DNA of 64,000 nt, from positions 62,001-126,000 of the forward strand of contig JBFXDS010000007.1 in NCBI GenBank assembly GCA_050180895.1, written 5' to 3'. The position numbers were made by a program, and so were the translations under genes. The DNA comes from JBGPEQ01 sp050180895 (GTDB lineage: Bacteria > Pseudomonadota > Alphaproteobacteria > Dongiales > Dongiaceae). Below the pieces are notes generated by a model. It was not told the origin of the DNA. It searched no databases and worked only from the letters and a program-made list of their open reading frames with translations. Positions 53,649-63,052 of the stretch are shown piece after piece (the first letter of the stretch is position 1; each line of letters opens with the position of its first letter).

Positions 53649-54622
53649 GCGTCTGCCGTGCGGATGCGCGGATCCAGGATGCCGTAGGACAGGTCGGTCA
53701 GCAGGTTGAGCACGATGACCAGCGCCGCCAGCAGCAAGAAAGCCGCCTGCGCTACCGGGTAGTCGAGACGCAGCGCCGCATCGACCATCGCCTTGCCCAT
53801 GCCCGGCCAGGAGAACACCGTCTCGACCACGATCTGCCCGCCGATGGCGTAGCCGAGGATGAGCGACGACACCGTGACGATCGCCAGGAGGGCGTTGCGC
53901 GCGGCGTGGCGGACCATGACGACGCGCGGCTCGAGCCCCTTCGCCCGCGCGAACTCGATATAGTCGCTGCCGAGAACCTCGAGCATCGAGTCCCGCATCA
54001 CCAGCATCGGCATGGCCAGGTAGTAGAGCGTGACCGACAGGGTAGGCAGCACCAGGTGGTGCAGGAAATCGAGCGAGACCACGGTCTGCCAGAGGCCGAC
54101 GACCGGAGATCCCGGCGTCACCATGCCGGCGACCGGGAAGAGATCGAGCCGGTAGCTCAGCAGGATCAGCAGCAGGATGCCTGTGACGAAAGGCGGCGTA
54201 GCCTGGAAGACCATAGCCGCCAGCGTAGCGCCGATATCGAGCGGTCCGGCACGGCGCCAGGCCATGACCATCCCGAGCCCGATGCCGAGCGACACCGCGA
54301 ACAGCAGTCCCGCCGACATGAGCAGGAGCGTATTCACCAGCCAGTGGCTGAGCAGGTCGGCCACCGGTTCCGACGAGGTGAAGGAGCGGCCCCACTCCAT
54401 CGTGCCGAGGTTCTTGATGTAGACGAGATATTGTTCCCAGAGCGGCCGATCGAGCCCGAAGGCCTGCCGCAGCCGGGCCTGCGCCGCGTCGTCGAGCGCC
54501 GGACTGATGACCTGCGCGGTCGGATCTCCCGGCATCATGCGGAACATGACGAACAGGATCGTCGCGACGCCGAACAGGGTGATCAGCGCCGCAAACGATC
54601 GCTTGAGCAGGTAGGCGGCCAT
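53645..54622 (-). CDS. peptide ABC transporter permease (DppB/OppB family)
   Basis: 325 residues, six membrane segments. The N-terminal LLKRSFAALITLFGVATILFVMFRMMPGDPTAQVISPALDD and the EAA-loop EFARAKGLEPRVVMVRHAARNALLAI are characteristic. It lies 26 bp after the binding-protein gene and overlaps the DppC-type gene. Confidence 0.94.
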   Translation of the reverse strand: MAAYLLKRSFAALITLFGVATILFVMFRMMPGDPTAQVISPALDDAAQARLRQAFGLDRPLWEQYLVYIKNLGTMEWGRSFTSSEPVADLLSHWLVNTLLLMSAGLLFAVSLGIGLGMVMAWRRAGPLDIGATLAAMVFQATPPFVTGILLLILLSYRLDLFPVAGMVTPGSPVVGLWQTVVSLDFLHHLVLPTLSVTLYYLAMPMLVMRDSMLEVLGSDYIEFARAKGLEPRVVMVRHAARNALLAIVTVSSLILGYAIGGQIVVETVFSWPGMGKAMVDAALRLDYPVAQAAFLLLAALVIVLNLLTDLSYGILDPRIRTADA

Positions 54623-54648
54623 GCCGGGGGCCGGTCGGCAGCCGTCGG

Positions 54649-56289
54649 TCAGGCCTGCGGGTAGCAGAGGCGACCCTGCGCGTCCCAGCTATAGCCGGCC
54701 TCGGCCAGAAGGGCGCGCGCCTTCTCGGCATCCTCCGCCGGCGGCTTGACGGCGTCGTTGTGCCAATAGGCGTTGGACGGCGAGATCACGGATGCGCCGG
54801 GCTCGGCATAGCCGATCAGCACCAGTTCGCTGGTCAGCTGTCGCGGCATGATCAGGTTGAGGACGCGGCGGAATGCGGGATCGGTGAACGGTGCGACCCG
54901 GTTATGGTAGCCGAGATGGTAGAAGGCGTGGCTGGGATAGCCCCGGGCGACCACGTTCGGCACGTTCTTCAAAGCATCGACCAGGGTCGGCGACAGGATG
55001 TAGCGCGAGCGGTCGCAGTCGCCTTTCTCGATCGCCGCCGCCGTGGCGTCGTGGCTGCCATAGAGAACGCGGATGATCCCGGCGCACTTCGGCGGATTGA
55101 AATGCTCCCGGAAGGCACTGACCTTGTATTCGCTGCCGCGTCGCCAGTGGTCGAACTTGAAGGGGCCGCTGCCGATCGGATTGTCGTTGGGCAGCTTCAG
55201 CGGATCGTCGACGTCGGCCGTATCGGTCATATGTTCCCAGATATGCTTGGGGATCATGAACATGCCGGCCAGCACGATGGGGATGAAGGACGCCGCCGGC
55301 GTCGCCAGCCGGATGCGGACCGTCGACCCGTCCAGCACCTCGACCGCCTCGACGTTCTCAAGCGCGGCGAGAAAGAACGGCGCCTTCCAGGTCTTCTGGT
55401 AGTCGAAGGAGAACTTCACGTCCTCGACCGTGAAGTCCGTTCCGTCATGCCACTTCATGCCTGGCCGGATCGTCACGTCCAGCGTGCGGTCATCGGCGAA
55501 GGCGAGGGCGGTTGCGGCCCATGGCTGAGGCTTGCCATCCGGCGCTACCCGGAAGAGGGTGTCGTAGATCGAGCCGACGTCCATGAAGTTCAGCACGTCG
55601 GTGACGGCGAGCGGATTCAGGTGCTTGAGATCGACGTTGATGCCGGTCCGCGAATAGCCGTCGCCGCCGATGACCTCCATGTTGATGTCGGACCAGAAGC
55701 CGCCGATGCCCTCGCCGAGCATGGGCACGAGGCCCTTCAGCTTGTCGGAGCGGTGGGCCTGCGTGATCTGCGGATAGGCGAGCACGCTGCCGGGCTGGTC
55801 GTCGAAGATGAGCTGCTGGGCCTCGTAGACGGGCGCGCGCCGCGCCTCCAGGTCCATCGTCTGCGCCTGCGCGGTCGCAAGCGCATCCACCCGATCGCTC
55901 TTGTAGCCCATCCAGTTGAAGCCGCCGCGGCGGTACTCGCCGGAATGGTGCATGCCGTGGATGAAGATGTTCGGATCGATGCGGATGGGCGAGCCCGCCA
56001 GCGTCAAGAGGTACATGTCGTAGTCATGCTCCATGATGACGCGCTGTACGCCCTCGTTGTAGTCGATGGGATTGGGCTCCACCTCCCAGCCGATCGTCTT
56101 CGCCGCCTCCGCGACGAGTTTCGCGATCTCCGGCCGGGCCGGATCGAACTGCGCCGTGCTGGTGATGATCTTGCGCGTCTCCACCGGCTTGCCGGCCATG
56201 GACTGGCCGAAGGCGGGACCTTGCCCGCCATATGCCAGTCCAGCGCCGATCGCAGCCGCTGTACCCCTGAGGAATTCCCGACGGTTCAT
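54649..56289 (-). CDS. Tat-exported peptide ABC transporter substrate-binding protein (SBP family 5)
   Basis: 546 residues from ATG at 56289. The N-terminus MNRREFLRGTAAAIGAGLAYG is a twin-arginine signal, so it is exported folded. The SBP_bac_5 pattern is seen in GMKWHDGTDFTVEDVKFSFDYQ and PIGSGPFKFDHWRRGSEYKV. The ligand is probably a peptide or peptide-like amide, given the linked dipeptidase-like and cyclase genes. It is the first gene after the IclR regulator. Confidence 0.93.
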   Translation of the reverse strand: MNRREFLRGTAAAIGAGLAYGGQGPAFGQSMAGKPVETRKIITSTAQFDPARPEIAKLVAEAAKTIGWEVEPNPIDYNEGVQRVIMEHDYDMYLLTLAGSPIRIDPNIFIHGMHHSGEYRRGGFNWMGYKSDRVDALATAQAQTMDLEARRAPVYEAQQLIFDDQPGSVLAYPQITQAHRSDKLKGLVPMLGEGIGGFWSDINMEVIGGDGYSRTGINVDLKHLNPLAVTDVLNFMDVGSIYDTLFRVAPDGKPQPWAATALAFADDRTLDVTIRPGMKWHDGTDFTVEDVKFSFDYQKTWKAPFFLAALENVEAVEVLDGSTVRIRLATPAASFIPIVLAGMFMIPKHIWEHMTDTADVDDPLKLPNDNPIGSGPFKFDHWRRGSEYKVSAFREHFNPPKCAGIIRVLYGSHDATAAAIEKGDCDRSRYILSPTLVDALKNVPNVVARGYPSHAFYHLGYHNRVAPFTDPAFRRVLNLIMPRQLTSELVLIGYAEPGASVISPSNAYWHNDAVKPPAEDAEKARALLAEAGYSWDAQGRLCYPQA

Positions 56290-56356
56290 CGTTGCTCTCC
56301 CTGTGTGATCGTTGCCGGATTTGTGTTGAGACTTCAGTTGCCGGTCAGGCGCGCCC

Positions 56357-57142
56357 TCACGCCGCGCGGGAGCCGCCGAGGCGCTCCGACGCCCGCTCGC
56401 CATAGCCGCGCACGACGGCGCCCAGCCGGGCGGCGCGGCGCGCATCGAGACGCGACATCGGCCCGGCGACGCCGATGGCGCCCTCCACCTCGCCCGAATA
56501 GCCGAAGACCGGTGCGGAAACGCCGGTCACGTCGGCGAGCCATTCGCCGATATTGAGGCCGTAGCCGCGCTGCCGCGTCGTCCGCAGCTCGCGCAGGAAC
56601 GCGGGCTGATCGGTGATCGTCGCGGGCGCCAGCCGCGGCAGGCCGGACGCAAGAACGGCGTCAAGGACGGCCGGCGCGGCGTGGGCGAGGATCGCCTTGC
56701 CGGCGGCGACGGCGTGCGCGGGCAGGTGATCGCCGCGAAGCACATAGGCGCGGACCCGCTGCGGACTTTCGGCGATCTCGAGATAGACGACTTCCGGCCC
56801 CTGCAGGACGCCGAAATGCGCAGTCTCGCCGGTCTCGCGCGCCAGCTCGACGAGCATCGGGCGGACGATCGGCAGCGCTTCGTAGCGCAGGAGATATTGC
56901 TGGGCGAGGGCGAGCACGCCGATCCCGAGCGCGTAGCTGCCGTCACTCCGGTCGTAGGTGACGTAGTGCTTCTCCTCCAGGGCGCGCAACGTCCGCAAGG
57001 CCGTCGCCTTCGGGATGCGAAGCCGGTGGCTGATGTCCGCGAGCGACTGGCTGGGACGCCTAGCGTCGAACGATTCCAGGATCGCGAGGCCGCCCAGCAC
57101 CGCCCGCGACGGTTGAGCTTTGAGTTTGCGCAGAACGGTCAT
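56357..57142 (-). CDS. IclR family transcriptional regulator
   Basis: 261 residues. The winged-helix domain is near the N-terminus (AVLGGLAILESFDARRPSQSLADISHRLRIPKATALRTLRALEEKHYV, about 15-62), followed by the effector domain (about 80-250) with RETGETAHFGVLQGPEVVYLE and AAGKAILAHA. It is 67 bp upstream of the binding-protein gene on the same strand and likely controls the peptide-import operon. Confidence 0.92.
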   Translation of the reverse strand: MTVLRKLKAQPSRAVLGGLAILESFDARRPSQSLADISHRLRIPKATALRTLRALEEKHYVTYDRSDGSYALGIGVLALAQQYLLRYEALPIVRPMLVELARETGETAHFGVLQGPEVVYLEIAESPQRVRAYVLRGDHLPAHAVAAGKAILAHAAPAVLDAVLASGLPRLAPATITDQPAFLRELRTTRQRGYGLNIGEWLADVTGVSAPVFGYSGEVEGAIGVAGPMSRLDARRAARLGAVVRGYGERASERLGGSRAA

Positions 57143-57270
57143 GTTTCAAATATGAAACGATCATTTCAGAAAATGACGATAACGCCAATACCCGTCCGGG
57201 TCAATCACCAGTCAAAATGAATTTCAGAAGGCCCGGGGGTTGGCGCGGGCTCACGCCTTGAACATCGGAG

Positions 57271-58434
57271 TCAGCCGGGAGCACCGGCATCGGCATGAGG
57301 CTGCCTGTAGACGCGCGGCGTCTGGCCGGTCCAGCGCTTGAAGGCGCGGGTGAAGTTGGCGGCGTCCGAATAGCCGAGCTCGAGGCTGATATCGACAAGG
57401 CGAAGGCGAGGGTCGCGCATCATCTCGACCGCCAGCTGGAAACGAACCTGCTCGACCAGATCGGAGAAGCTCAGGCCACGCAGCGCGAGTGCGCGCTGGA
57501 AGCTGCGCAGGGGGAGGCCGCTGGCGTGGGCCAGCAGGGAGGCGCTGGGATAGCCGGCCGGCAGGAACGACCGTATCAGCTGGCGCAGCGACCCGACAAG
57601 ATCCGGCGACGGACTGCTCGATGCAAGGGCGCGGGCGGACTCCGCGGCGGTTGGAACGGCGGTGCTCTCCCACACCCACGAAAGAGGCAGGGCGAGGAGC
57701 GGCTGTCCGAGAACCAGGGCATTCTCGCCCGCTGCCCACCGGATTCGCTGGCCGAAGGCTCCTTCGAGCGCCTTGCTATACGTCGCCGATCTCGACTGTT
57801 CCAGACGAAGCTCTTGCGGAAACCACTGTGGACCGGCCGCGAGGCGCACCACATCGCGCATGAGCACCAGGGCGAACGGATATGCATGCTGCCGGTTCTC
57901 CCGAATGCCTGACACGAGGTCGTAGCGCCACACGCACGACGCCCCTTCCGGGGTCAGAGAAAGGCGGGCGCCGAGCGTATGCCAACTGATGTAGCGGCTG
58001 GCCCTGCGGATGGCCTCGAGCAAGGTCGGCGCCGACTTGAGGTACCGACCATAATCGCCGAGTGCATCGAACCCCGCCGTGATCGCCAGCAGCAAGGCGA
58101 AATGCTCGGATCCGGTGGCGCGGGCCGCACGATCGACGATCGTGAGGACGTCGCACAAGGGAAGGAAACGCGTGTCGTGGTCGAGCGGAACCTGAGGGAG
58201 TCCGCTCCGCCTCAGCAGATCCTCGAAGCGCACGTTCATGCGGTCCAGGAGCTCCGGCATACGCTCGATGGCGATGGCGCGGACGAGAGGGATGTAAGGC
58301 AGGATCGCGGCCGCTTCGCCGCCGGCGGTGCGCGCGCGCCGGGCACGGCCGGCGGCGTGGCCGTGGCCGGTCGAATCGCGCTCGACGGCCTCCTCGAGCG
58401 GGAGACCGACAGGGGATATGAGGCCCGCCGCCAC
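57271..58434 (-). CDS. AraC family transcriptional regulator with arabinose-binding-like N-terminal domain
   Basis: 387 residues from the GTG at 58434, which is directly preceded by GGAGGAAAGC; the open frame extends another ~99 codons upstream without support. The N-terminal ~220 residues resemble the OruR/ArgR-like ligand domain (PLVRAIAIERMPELLDRMNVRFEDLLRRSGLP). The C-terminal AraC helix-turn-helix pair is in SLLAHASGLPLRSFQRALALRGLSFSDLVEQVRFQLAVEMMRDPRLRLVDISLELGYSDAANFTRAFKRWTGQTPRVYR. The divergent exported-protein genes may be its targets. Confidence 0.9.
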   Translation of the reverse strand: MAAGLISPVGLPLEEAVERDSTGHGHAAGRARRARTAGGEAAAILPYIPLVRAIAIERMPELLDRMNVRFEDLLRRSGLPQVPLDHDTRFLPLCDVLTIVDRAARATGSEHFALLLAITAGFDALGDYGRYLKSAPTLLEAIRRASRYISWHTLGARLSLTPEGASCVWRYDLVSGIRENRQHAYPFALVLMRDVVRLAAGPQWFPQELRLEQSRSATYSKALEGAFGQRIRWAAGENALVLGQPLLALPLSWVWESTAVPTAAESARALASSSPSPDLVGSLRQLIRSFLPAGYPSASLLAHASGLPLRSFQRALALRGLSFSDLVEQVRFQLAVEMMRDPRLRLVDISLELGYSDAANFTRAFKRWTGQTPRVYRQPHADAGAPG

Positions 58435-58619
58435 GCTTTCCTCCGCTTTGGCGCGATCTGACAAGACCGCGCGTCTTTTCGGTAGGACTCTAGCGCCTCG
58501 CAGTGCCCAGGTCGATTGGCCTGAGGGGCAGAAGGGGGAGTCGTGTCGACGCCAATGGGGGAGCGCGGCCGAGAGCGCAGCGGACTCTCGAAGGCCAGCC
58601 GATCGACAGGGCGCGGGAT

Positions 58620-59453
58620 ATGGGACATGCTGGCGTGAGAGCCTTTGTCCGCGCGGCCATTGTCGTGCTTTTGCTCGGCGTTCCCATGCGGCTGGACGCC
58701 TGGGGTCAGGAGCCGCCGTCTCAAGAGGCACAATCCCAGGGGAAGGAAGCAGCGCCGAAGGAGGACTCCCTCTGGTCGTTCGGCTTGAGTCCCTATGTGT
58801 GGTTTGCCGGACTGAGCGGTGACGTGGGCGTCAACCAGACTCTACCCGTCGTCCGCGTCGATATCGATTTCAGCGAGATATTCGACAGCATCGATTGGTT
58901 CCCTCCGCCGGTCATGTTCGTCGGCGAGGTGCGTTATGGTCGGTTCGCCTTCGTGACCGATTTCATGTTCCTCGGTCTCGAAACGGATGACGAAGCCACG
59001 CGCGGGCCGGTATCGGTCGCGGCCGAAGTGGAGCTGGACACGATCGTCTGGACGTTCGGCGGATCGTTTCGCGCCATCGACAGCGATCGCGTGTCCCTGG
59101 ACCTGTTGGCCGGCGGGCGGCTCTGGAACGTCGATGCGGAAGGCACGCTCGCCGGTCCCTTGGCCGTACGGCAGCGCAGCGGCAGCAAGACCTGGGTCGA
59201 TCCCCTCATCGGCATGGTCGGCCGGTTCGAACTCGGAAGCGGTTTCGCAGTCCAGGCCGAAGGCGATGTCGGAGGCTTCGGCATCGCCTCCGACATCGGC
59301 TGGCAGCTGTTGGGCACGCTGCAGTACCGAGTCGCCGAATCGGTCGCGCTGGAGGCGGGCTATCGCTATCTCGCCGTCGACTATGACGATGGCGGATTCC
59401 TGTTCGATGTCGCGATGCACGGGCCGATCATCGGAGCCGGCTTTCGCTTCTGA
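58620..59453 (+). CDS. exported outer-membrane beta-barrel-like protein
   Basis: 277 residues from ATG at 58620, where a signal peptide begins (hydrophobic AAIVVLLLGVP, mature part near QEPPSQ). The rest has repeated alternating strands with aromatic ends (SLWSFGLSPYVWFAGLSGDVG, FEVRYGRFAFVTDFMFLG-like segments, and a C-terminal GPIIGAGFRF ending in Phe, typical of outer-membrane barrels). The specific family is unknown. It is the first gene in a rightward run of exported proteins. Confidence 0.82.
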   Translation: MGHAGVRAFVRAAIVVLLLGVPMRLDAWGQEPPSQEAQSQGKEAAPKEDSLWSFGLSPYVWFAGLSGDVGVNQTLPVVRVDIDFSEIFDSIDWFPPPVMFVGEVRYGRFAFVTDFMFLGLETDDEATRGPVSVAAEVELDTIVWTFGGSFRAIDSDRVSLDLLAGGRLWNVDAEGTLAGPLAVRQRSGSKTWVDPLIGMVGRFELGSGFAVQAEGDVGGFGIASDIGWQLLGTLQYRVAESVALEAGYRYLAVDYDDGGFLFDVAMHGPIIGAGFRF

Positions 59454-59577
59454 CGCTCCGGTCCTGATGACAGCATTTCGCCCATTCTGCCGCGCGTGGA
59501 AGCTACGAGACGATGACCCTCGCCCCGGAGGGAAATGGAGCAATCGACGATGACCGCAGGAGGACTGCGTAACGAGG

Positions 59578-59835
59578 ATGCCGCTGCGGATCGGCATCTC
59601 CACGATGATTCATTCCAGCGGCATGAACGATGTGCTCCGTATCTATTTCGTCACACAGCGCGACCACGTGGACTACAACCTGGCTTACATCGGGAACGAC
59701 TTCTCGTCGCCGCGCGCGGGCGACTTCGACCAGGCGTACATGAACGCTCTCTTCGATTACGCCTACCGGCAGGCACGGCTATCCCTGGCGCAAGATGCCG
59801 CCGATTTCTGCCGGTGCCCAGCGGTGATCACGGGG
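59578..59835 (+). pseudogene. remnant of a patatin-like phospholipase C-terminus
   Basis: About 60 residues (DVLRIYFVTQRDHVDYNLAYIGNDF followed by FDQAYMNALFDYAYRQA) resemble the C-terminal end of patatin-like phospholipases as I remember them. There is no nucleophile domain upstream and the frame then runs on through the next gene with no family similarity, so this looks like a truncated fragment. Recognition is from memory and moderately uncertain. Confidence 0.4.
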
Positions 59836-59869
59836 GGCGAGCACGGGCACCAAACAAAAGGAGTTAGCC

Positions 59870-60454
59870 ATGTTGAAACTGGCACGACGCTCGGCACTCG
59901 TCGCCGCTTTCGTTGTACCCGTGGTTTCGAGCGCACCGGCACTTGGCGCCGAATGCCTCGACGTGACGGTTCCCGACAGCGTGAACGTCGGCAGCGCCGA
60001 TCTGGCGCTGAATGGACTGGGCATCCGGAAGGCGACCTTCCTGAAGGTCAAGGTCTATGTCGCGGGCCTTTATCTGCCGCAAAAGGCGAACGATGCCGCG
60101 CAGGTCCACGGCGACGGACCTTGGCAGCTCGTCCTTCATTTCGTGCGCGACGTCGACGCATCCGACATCCGCGATGCCTTCAACGAGGGATTCGAGAAGG
60201 CGGCGGGGGGCAACCTCGCGGCGTTGCGCCCGCGGATCGACGCGTTGAATGCTCGGGTCGTCGACGTCAAGAAGGGGCAATACCTCGCATTTGCCAACGA
60301 TCCGGCGAAGGGCGTCGCGATCGATGCGAACGGCGCCGGCGGCAGCGCCATCGAAGGGGCCGACTTTGCAACCGCCCTTCTCGCTGTCTGGATCGGCAAG
60401 GAGCCGCCGAACGAGGATCTCAAGGCCGGCCTGCTCGGGGGCAAATGCGAGTGA
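59870..60454 (+). CDS. exported chalcone-isomerase-like family protein
   Basis: 194 residues with a signal peptide (SALVAAFVVPVVSSAPALGAE). The fold signature LNGLGIRKATFLKVKVYVAGLYLPQKANDAAQV (about 45-80) and LVLHFVRDVDASDIRDAFNEGFEKA match the bacterial chalcone-isomerase-like family, which is not expected to have flavonoid isomerase activity and whose function is unclear. An RBS-like AGGAG is within the preceding 15 bases. Confidence 0.85.
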   Translation: MLKLARRSALVAAFVVPVVSSAPALGAECLDVTVPDSVNVGSADLALNGLGIRKATFLKVKVYVAGLYLPQKANDAAQVHGDGPWQLVLHFVRDVDASDIRDAFNEGFEKAAGGNLAALRPRIDALNARVVDVKKGQYLAFANDPAKGVAIDANGAGGSAIEGADFATALLAVWIGKEPPNEDLKAGLLGGKCE

Positions 60455-60596
60455 CTTGGGCAGTGACCGGGCTCGGACTGCTCCAGCGAGCGCGCTAGCC
60501 GTGCGGAGTGACGTAGCGAGCCAAGGGTTCCCGCCGTGACCGCCAATGATTTTCGACCGGCCGAATGATGGCTCGCTCTTGAGTGAGGAAAGGTCG

Positions 60597-62213
60597 ATGA
60601 AAACTGTGCGCCTGTTGATCGCTGGAACGATTTTGCACTGCCTGGCGGCGCCCGCGTCCGCGCAAGCGCAGGTGTCGGACCAGGCGATGCAGTCCATTTC
60701 GACGCCGGACACAGTCGAGACGCGAATTGGCGTTCTCGAGTTCAAGGGCGGCGTGCCGAGCGCGGAGACCCTGGACAAGGTCTACGACAATCTGGACTTC
60801 ACGTATGCGTTTCGCGCATTCATGGACAACATGCGAGGCGTCAGCATCCATGCGCTGCGCAAGGGCATGATGAGCGTGGGGATGAAGGACAACGAGGTCC
60901 TCGTGTTCTCCGAGCTGATGGATGCGAATTCGCTGTTCCTGACCGCCAATGCCGACACGATCTATGTCATGGGCTCCCTCGATCTCGCCAAAGGACCCAT
61001 GGTGCTGGAGACTCCGCCCGGGTTTCTCGGCGCCGTTCAGGACTCCTGGTTCCGCTGGATCATCGACCTCGGCCTGCCGGGTCCGGACCGGGGCGAGGGC
61101 GGGAAATACCTGATTGTGCCGCCTGGCTATGACGGAGTTTTGCCTGACGGCGGTTTCCATGTCGCACACGCGCGGACCAACTACGCCTTGTGGTTCGGCC
61201 GGTCGTTCCTGGAAAACCATAACGATCCCAAGCCGGTGGCCGAGACGATCCGGACCTTCACCAAGGTCTATCCCTACGAACCTGGCGGGGTCGGGACGCC
61301 TATCGCCGCGTTCCTGGCAGGCAAGGCCAAACTCGGACGGGTCACACCGCCGCCGCCAACCGTGTTCCATGAAGGCAGTGGCAAGGCGATGAACACGATT
61401 CCGCCGAATGACTGGACCTATTTCGAAATGCTCAACGAGGTCGTTCAGCAGGAGCCAGCCACGTCGCTCGACCCCGAGCTGATGGGGCCGCTCGCCGCCA
61501 TCGGAATCGTCAAGGGGAAGCCTTTCGCCCCCGACGCGCGCATGAAGAAAATCATGACCGAGGCGCTCGCCGTCGCCAACGCGACCTCGCGGAGCCTGTT
61601 CATGAGCCCGCGCGACCCGAGCTGGTTCTACTATCCGAATTCATCGTGGTTCAATTACCTGTTCGCGACAGGCTATGAGTTCGAGACACCGATCCCCATG
61701 ATCACGCCCGAGGGCGTCAAGCCGTTCCCGGCCACCGGCTACCGGACGATGGACGCGCGCACGAACTTCTTCTACGGCGTCACCGGCATCACGCCCGCCA
61801 TGGCCATGCGCCTCACTGGGATCGGCTCGCAGTATCTGCTGGCGATGGCGGACGCGGACAAGAACCACTTCGACGGCGCCAAGACCTACAAGGTGACGCT
61901 GCCCAAGGGCATCCCGGAGGCGAACTTCTGGTCGCTTACGGTTTACGACAACATGACGCGCTCGATGCTCGACACCCCGCAACGCTATCCGCGCGCCGGC
62001 AGCCAGAGCCATCCGTCGCCCGCCGCCGAGCAGGACGCCGACGGCTCGACCACCATCTATTTCGCCCCAACCCAGCCGCCGGGCGTGAAACGCGGAAACT
62101 GGATTCAGACCATGCCCGAGAAGGGCTGGTTCACGATCCTGCGCCTCTACAGCCCGCTCGAGTCGTTCTTCACGAAGGAATGGCGGCCGAGCGAGATCGA
62201 GCTGGTGCAGTGA
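60597..62213 (+). CDS. exported DUF1254/DUF1214 domain protein
   Basis: 538 residues from ATG at 60597 (AGGAAAGG just before), where a signal peptide begins (VRLLIAGTILHCLAAPASAQ). The two domains are visible as the N-terminal DUF1254 part (TYAFRAFMDNMRGVSIHALRKGM, ANADTIYVMGSLDLAKGPMVLETPP) and the C-terminal DUF1214 part (YKVTLPKGIPEANFWSLTVYDNMTRSMLDTPQRYPRAGS). The function of the family is unknown. Confidence 0.88.
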   Translation: MKTVRLLIAGTILHCLAAPASAQAQVSDQAMQSISTPDTVETRIGVLEFKGGVPSAETLDKVYDNLDFTYAFRAFMDNMRGVSIHALRKGMMSVGMKDNEVLVFSELMDANSLFLTANADTIYVMGSLDLAKGPMVLETPPGFLGAVQDSWFRWIIDLGLPGPDRGEGGKYLIVPPGYDGVLPDGGFHVAHARTNYALWFGRSFLENHNDPKPVAETIRTFTKVYPYEPGGVGTPIAAFLAGKAKLGRVTPPPPTVFHEGSGKAMNTIPPNDWTYFEMLNEVVQQEPATSLDPELMGPLAAIGIVKGKPFAPDARMKKIMTEALAVANATSRSLFMSPRDPSWFYYPNSSWFNYLFATGYEFETPIPMITPEGVKPFPATGYRTMDARTNFFYGVTGITPAMAMRLTGIGSQYLLAMADADKNHFDGAKTYKVTLPKGIPEANFWSLTVYDNMTRSMLDTPQRYPRAGSQSHPSPAAEQDADGSTTIYFAPTQPPGVKRGNWIQTMPEKGWFTILRLYSPLESFFTKEWRPSEIELVQ

Positions 62214-62451
62214 TAAAATTGCGGGCCGGCCGAGCCGGGGCTGTCGCATGGAGGCGATCGTTCCGGTGGCATGGCGTGTCCTCGCACGCATAGGCGCGCA
62301 GACGAACGCAGATGCATCGAGGTTGACGGGAGCCCAGCACCGCGACGACATGGCGTCAAATGACAAGACGCGGCCCTCGTCGATCACGTCTTATCGGTAC
62401 AAAGCAAAGGTCAGAGTCCGAAGCTCGTGCAACGAGAGGCGGGAGGTCGAT

Positions 62452-62991
62452 GTGATCAGGAAATGCTCCAGGCGAACGATTCTGCGCGCCCTGCCGGCGA
62501 TTGCCGCGGCCGGCGCAGCCCAGCTGTCGACAGCCGAATTGTCGGCGGCGGAGGAAACGGTGCAGATGCTGTTCGTCCAGAGCGCGGACGGCGTCAGGAT
62601 TGCCGACGGGAAGCTGACATTGGTTGGCGTCGGCACGAACACGATCTTCTTTTCCGATCGTCCGGCGCGGGTCGCAGGCCACATGACGACCGAGGAGTTC
62701 GTGCCGTTCTGGGGCGAGGGCACGGATAGCTTCAGCAAGGATCCGCCCAACGCGACCCTGTCGGTCTTCGGTGAAGGGGAGCCGACGAATGTCGTGGTCA
62801 CCATCAGCAATCCCGTGCTGGACGGTGACAACATGACCTACGACATCGCCATCCTTGAGGGAACCCCACCGCCAGAGGGCGGCGAGAGTTCGCTCTTCAT
62901 CGACATCATCGGCATGCCCTTGACACCGCTCTCCTACGCCGGCGTGGCGCGCCGCACGACGCGGCGCGCAATTGTCTACGGGAGATACTAG
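62452..62991 (+). CDS. small exported protein of unknown function, possible Tat substrate
   Basis: 179 residues from the GTG at 62452, preceded by GGGAGG. The N-terminus KCSRRTILRALPAIAAAGAAQL has a twin-arginine-like signal. The mature part (about 30-179) is a beta-rich single domain that I do not recognise. It is 61 bp upstream of the arylsulfatase gene and probably in the same transcript. Confidence 0.72.
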   Translation: MIRKCSRRTILRALPAIAAAGAAQLSTAELSAAEETVQMLFVQSADGVRIADGKLTLVGVGTNTIFFSDRPARVAGHMTTEEFVPFWGEGTDSFSKDPPNATLSVFGEGEPTNVVVTISNPVLDGDNMTYDIAILEGTPPPEGGESSLFIDIIGMPLTPLSYAGVARRTTRRAIVYGRY

Positions 62992-63052
62992 GAATGTCGG
63001 GCTTCGTCGCGGCATCAGACCGCGCCCGACGGGCTACCGGACGGAGGTTCAC

